NCBI GenBank assembly: GCA_964580995.1
Contig: CAZOMV010000120.1
Location: forward strand, 1 to 15,841
Direction of reading: 5' to 3'
DNA: 15,841 nucleotides
DNA from: JAKJEP01 sp964580995
GTDB taxonomy: Bacteria; Planctomycetota; Phycisphaerae; Sedimentisphaerales; SM23-30
The translations under genes and the position numbers were made by a program. The notes below the pieces were generated by a model. That model was not told the origin of the DNA, did no database searches, and saw only the letters and a program-made list of their open reading frames with translations. Positions 15,754 through 15,841 of the stretch are shown here, piece by piece; within the stretch, counting starts at the first letter, position 1, and every line of letters starts with the position of its first letter.

Positions 15754-15841
15754 CCAGGGCCCGTGTAAAATGGAATCCGGTTATTGTACCTGATTTGAAT
15801 TAGTCAAGACTTAATCTGACATTAACCGATAGATAAGAGGT

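Overview
The window most likely comes from a planctomycete, probably of the class Phycisphaerae. The best evidence is the 1255-residue secreted protein at 7630-11397. It carries two copies of a cysteine-containing, dockerin-like calcium-loop motif (DLNQDCYVN..D....WL.CNDP) typical of that group, mixed with LamG-like and repeated beta-sandwich-like modules. An ISKra4-type transposase, an FCD-type GntR regulator and a GH36 enzyme fit the same picture. The assignment is inference from protein style, not from a marker gene.

Layout. (1) 1-3915 is an accessory or decayed region. It has an ISKra4-family transposase whose left end lies outside the window. Then comes AT-rich DNA with a 17-base stretch resembling the 3' end of a tRNA-Ser and an N-terminal remnant of a second, integrase-type transposase. 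A frame broken by one TGA follows, then a secreted, probably lipid-anchored protein (minus strand) with its own promoter. A 15-base sequence just after the transposase gene (1397-1411) recurs exactly at 3807-3821 and may mark IS ends. (2) 3916-7250 is a divergent pair: a thiamine-diphosphate enzyme of the acetolactate synthase / 2-hydroxyacyl-CoA lyase superfamily (minus) and a FadR-type GntR regulator (plus). They are separated by 794 bases containing several perfect palindromes and a good promoter. (3) 7251-14679 is a carbohydrate-related block. A structured leader with two strong hairpins precedes the giant modular secreted protein, followed by a strong intrinsic terminator, a secreted GH36 alpha-galactosidase-like enzyme, and, 11 bases later, a small secreted protein. 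The small protein resembles only the C-terminal tail of larger glycoside hydrolases. (4) 14743-15753 encodes a phosphate acetyl/butyryltransferase (Pta/Ptb), whose start is overlapped by an 18-codon upstream ORF with a better ribosome binding site.

How the parts may work together. The giant protein and the GH36 enzyme appear to share a roughly 200-residue domain that I cannot name. It is C-terminal in one and N-terminal in the other, which suggests both act on the same glycan or surface. GH36 would release galactose (or a related alpha-linked sugar) outside the cytoplasm, and Pta would serve mixed-acid fermentation of the sugars. The GntR regulator probably controls the divergent ThDP enzyme and itself. 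These links are inferred from adjacency and motif similarity. The best candidates for something undescribed are the shared domain with the modular protein and the orphan GH-tail protein.
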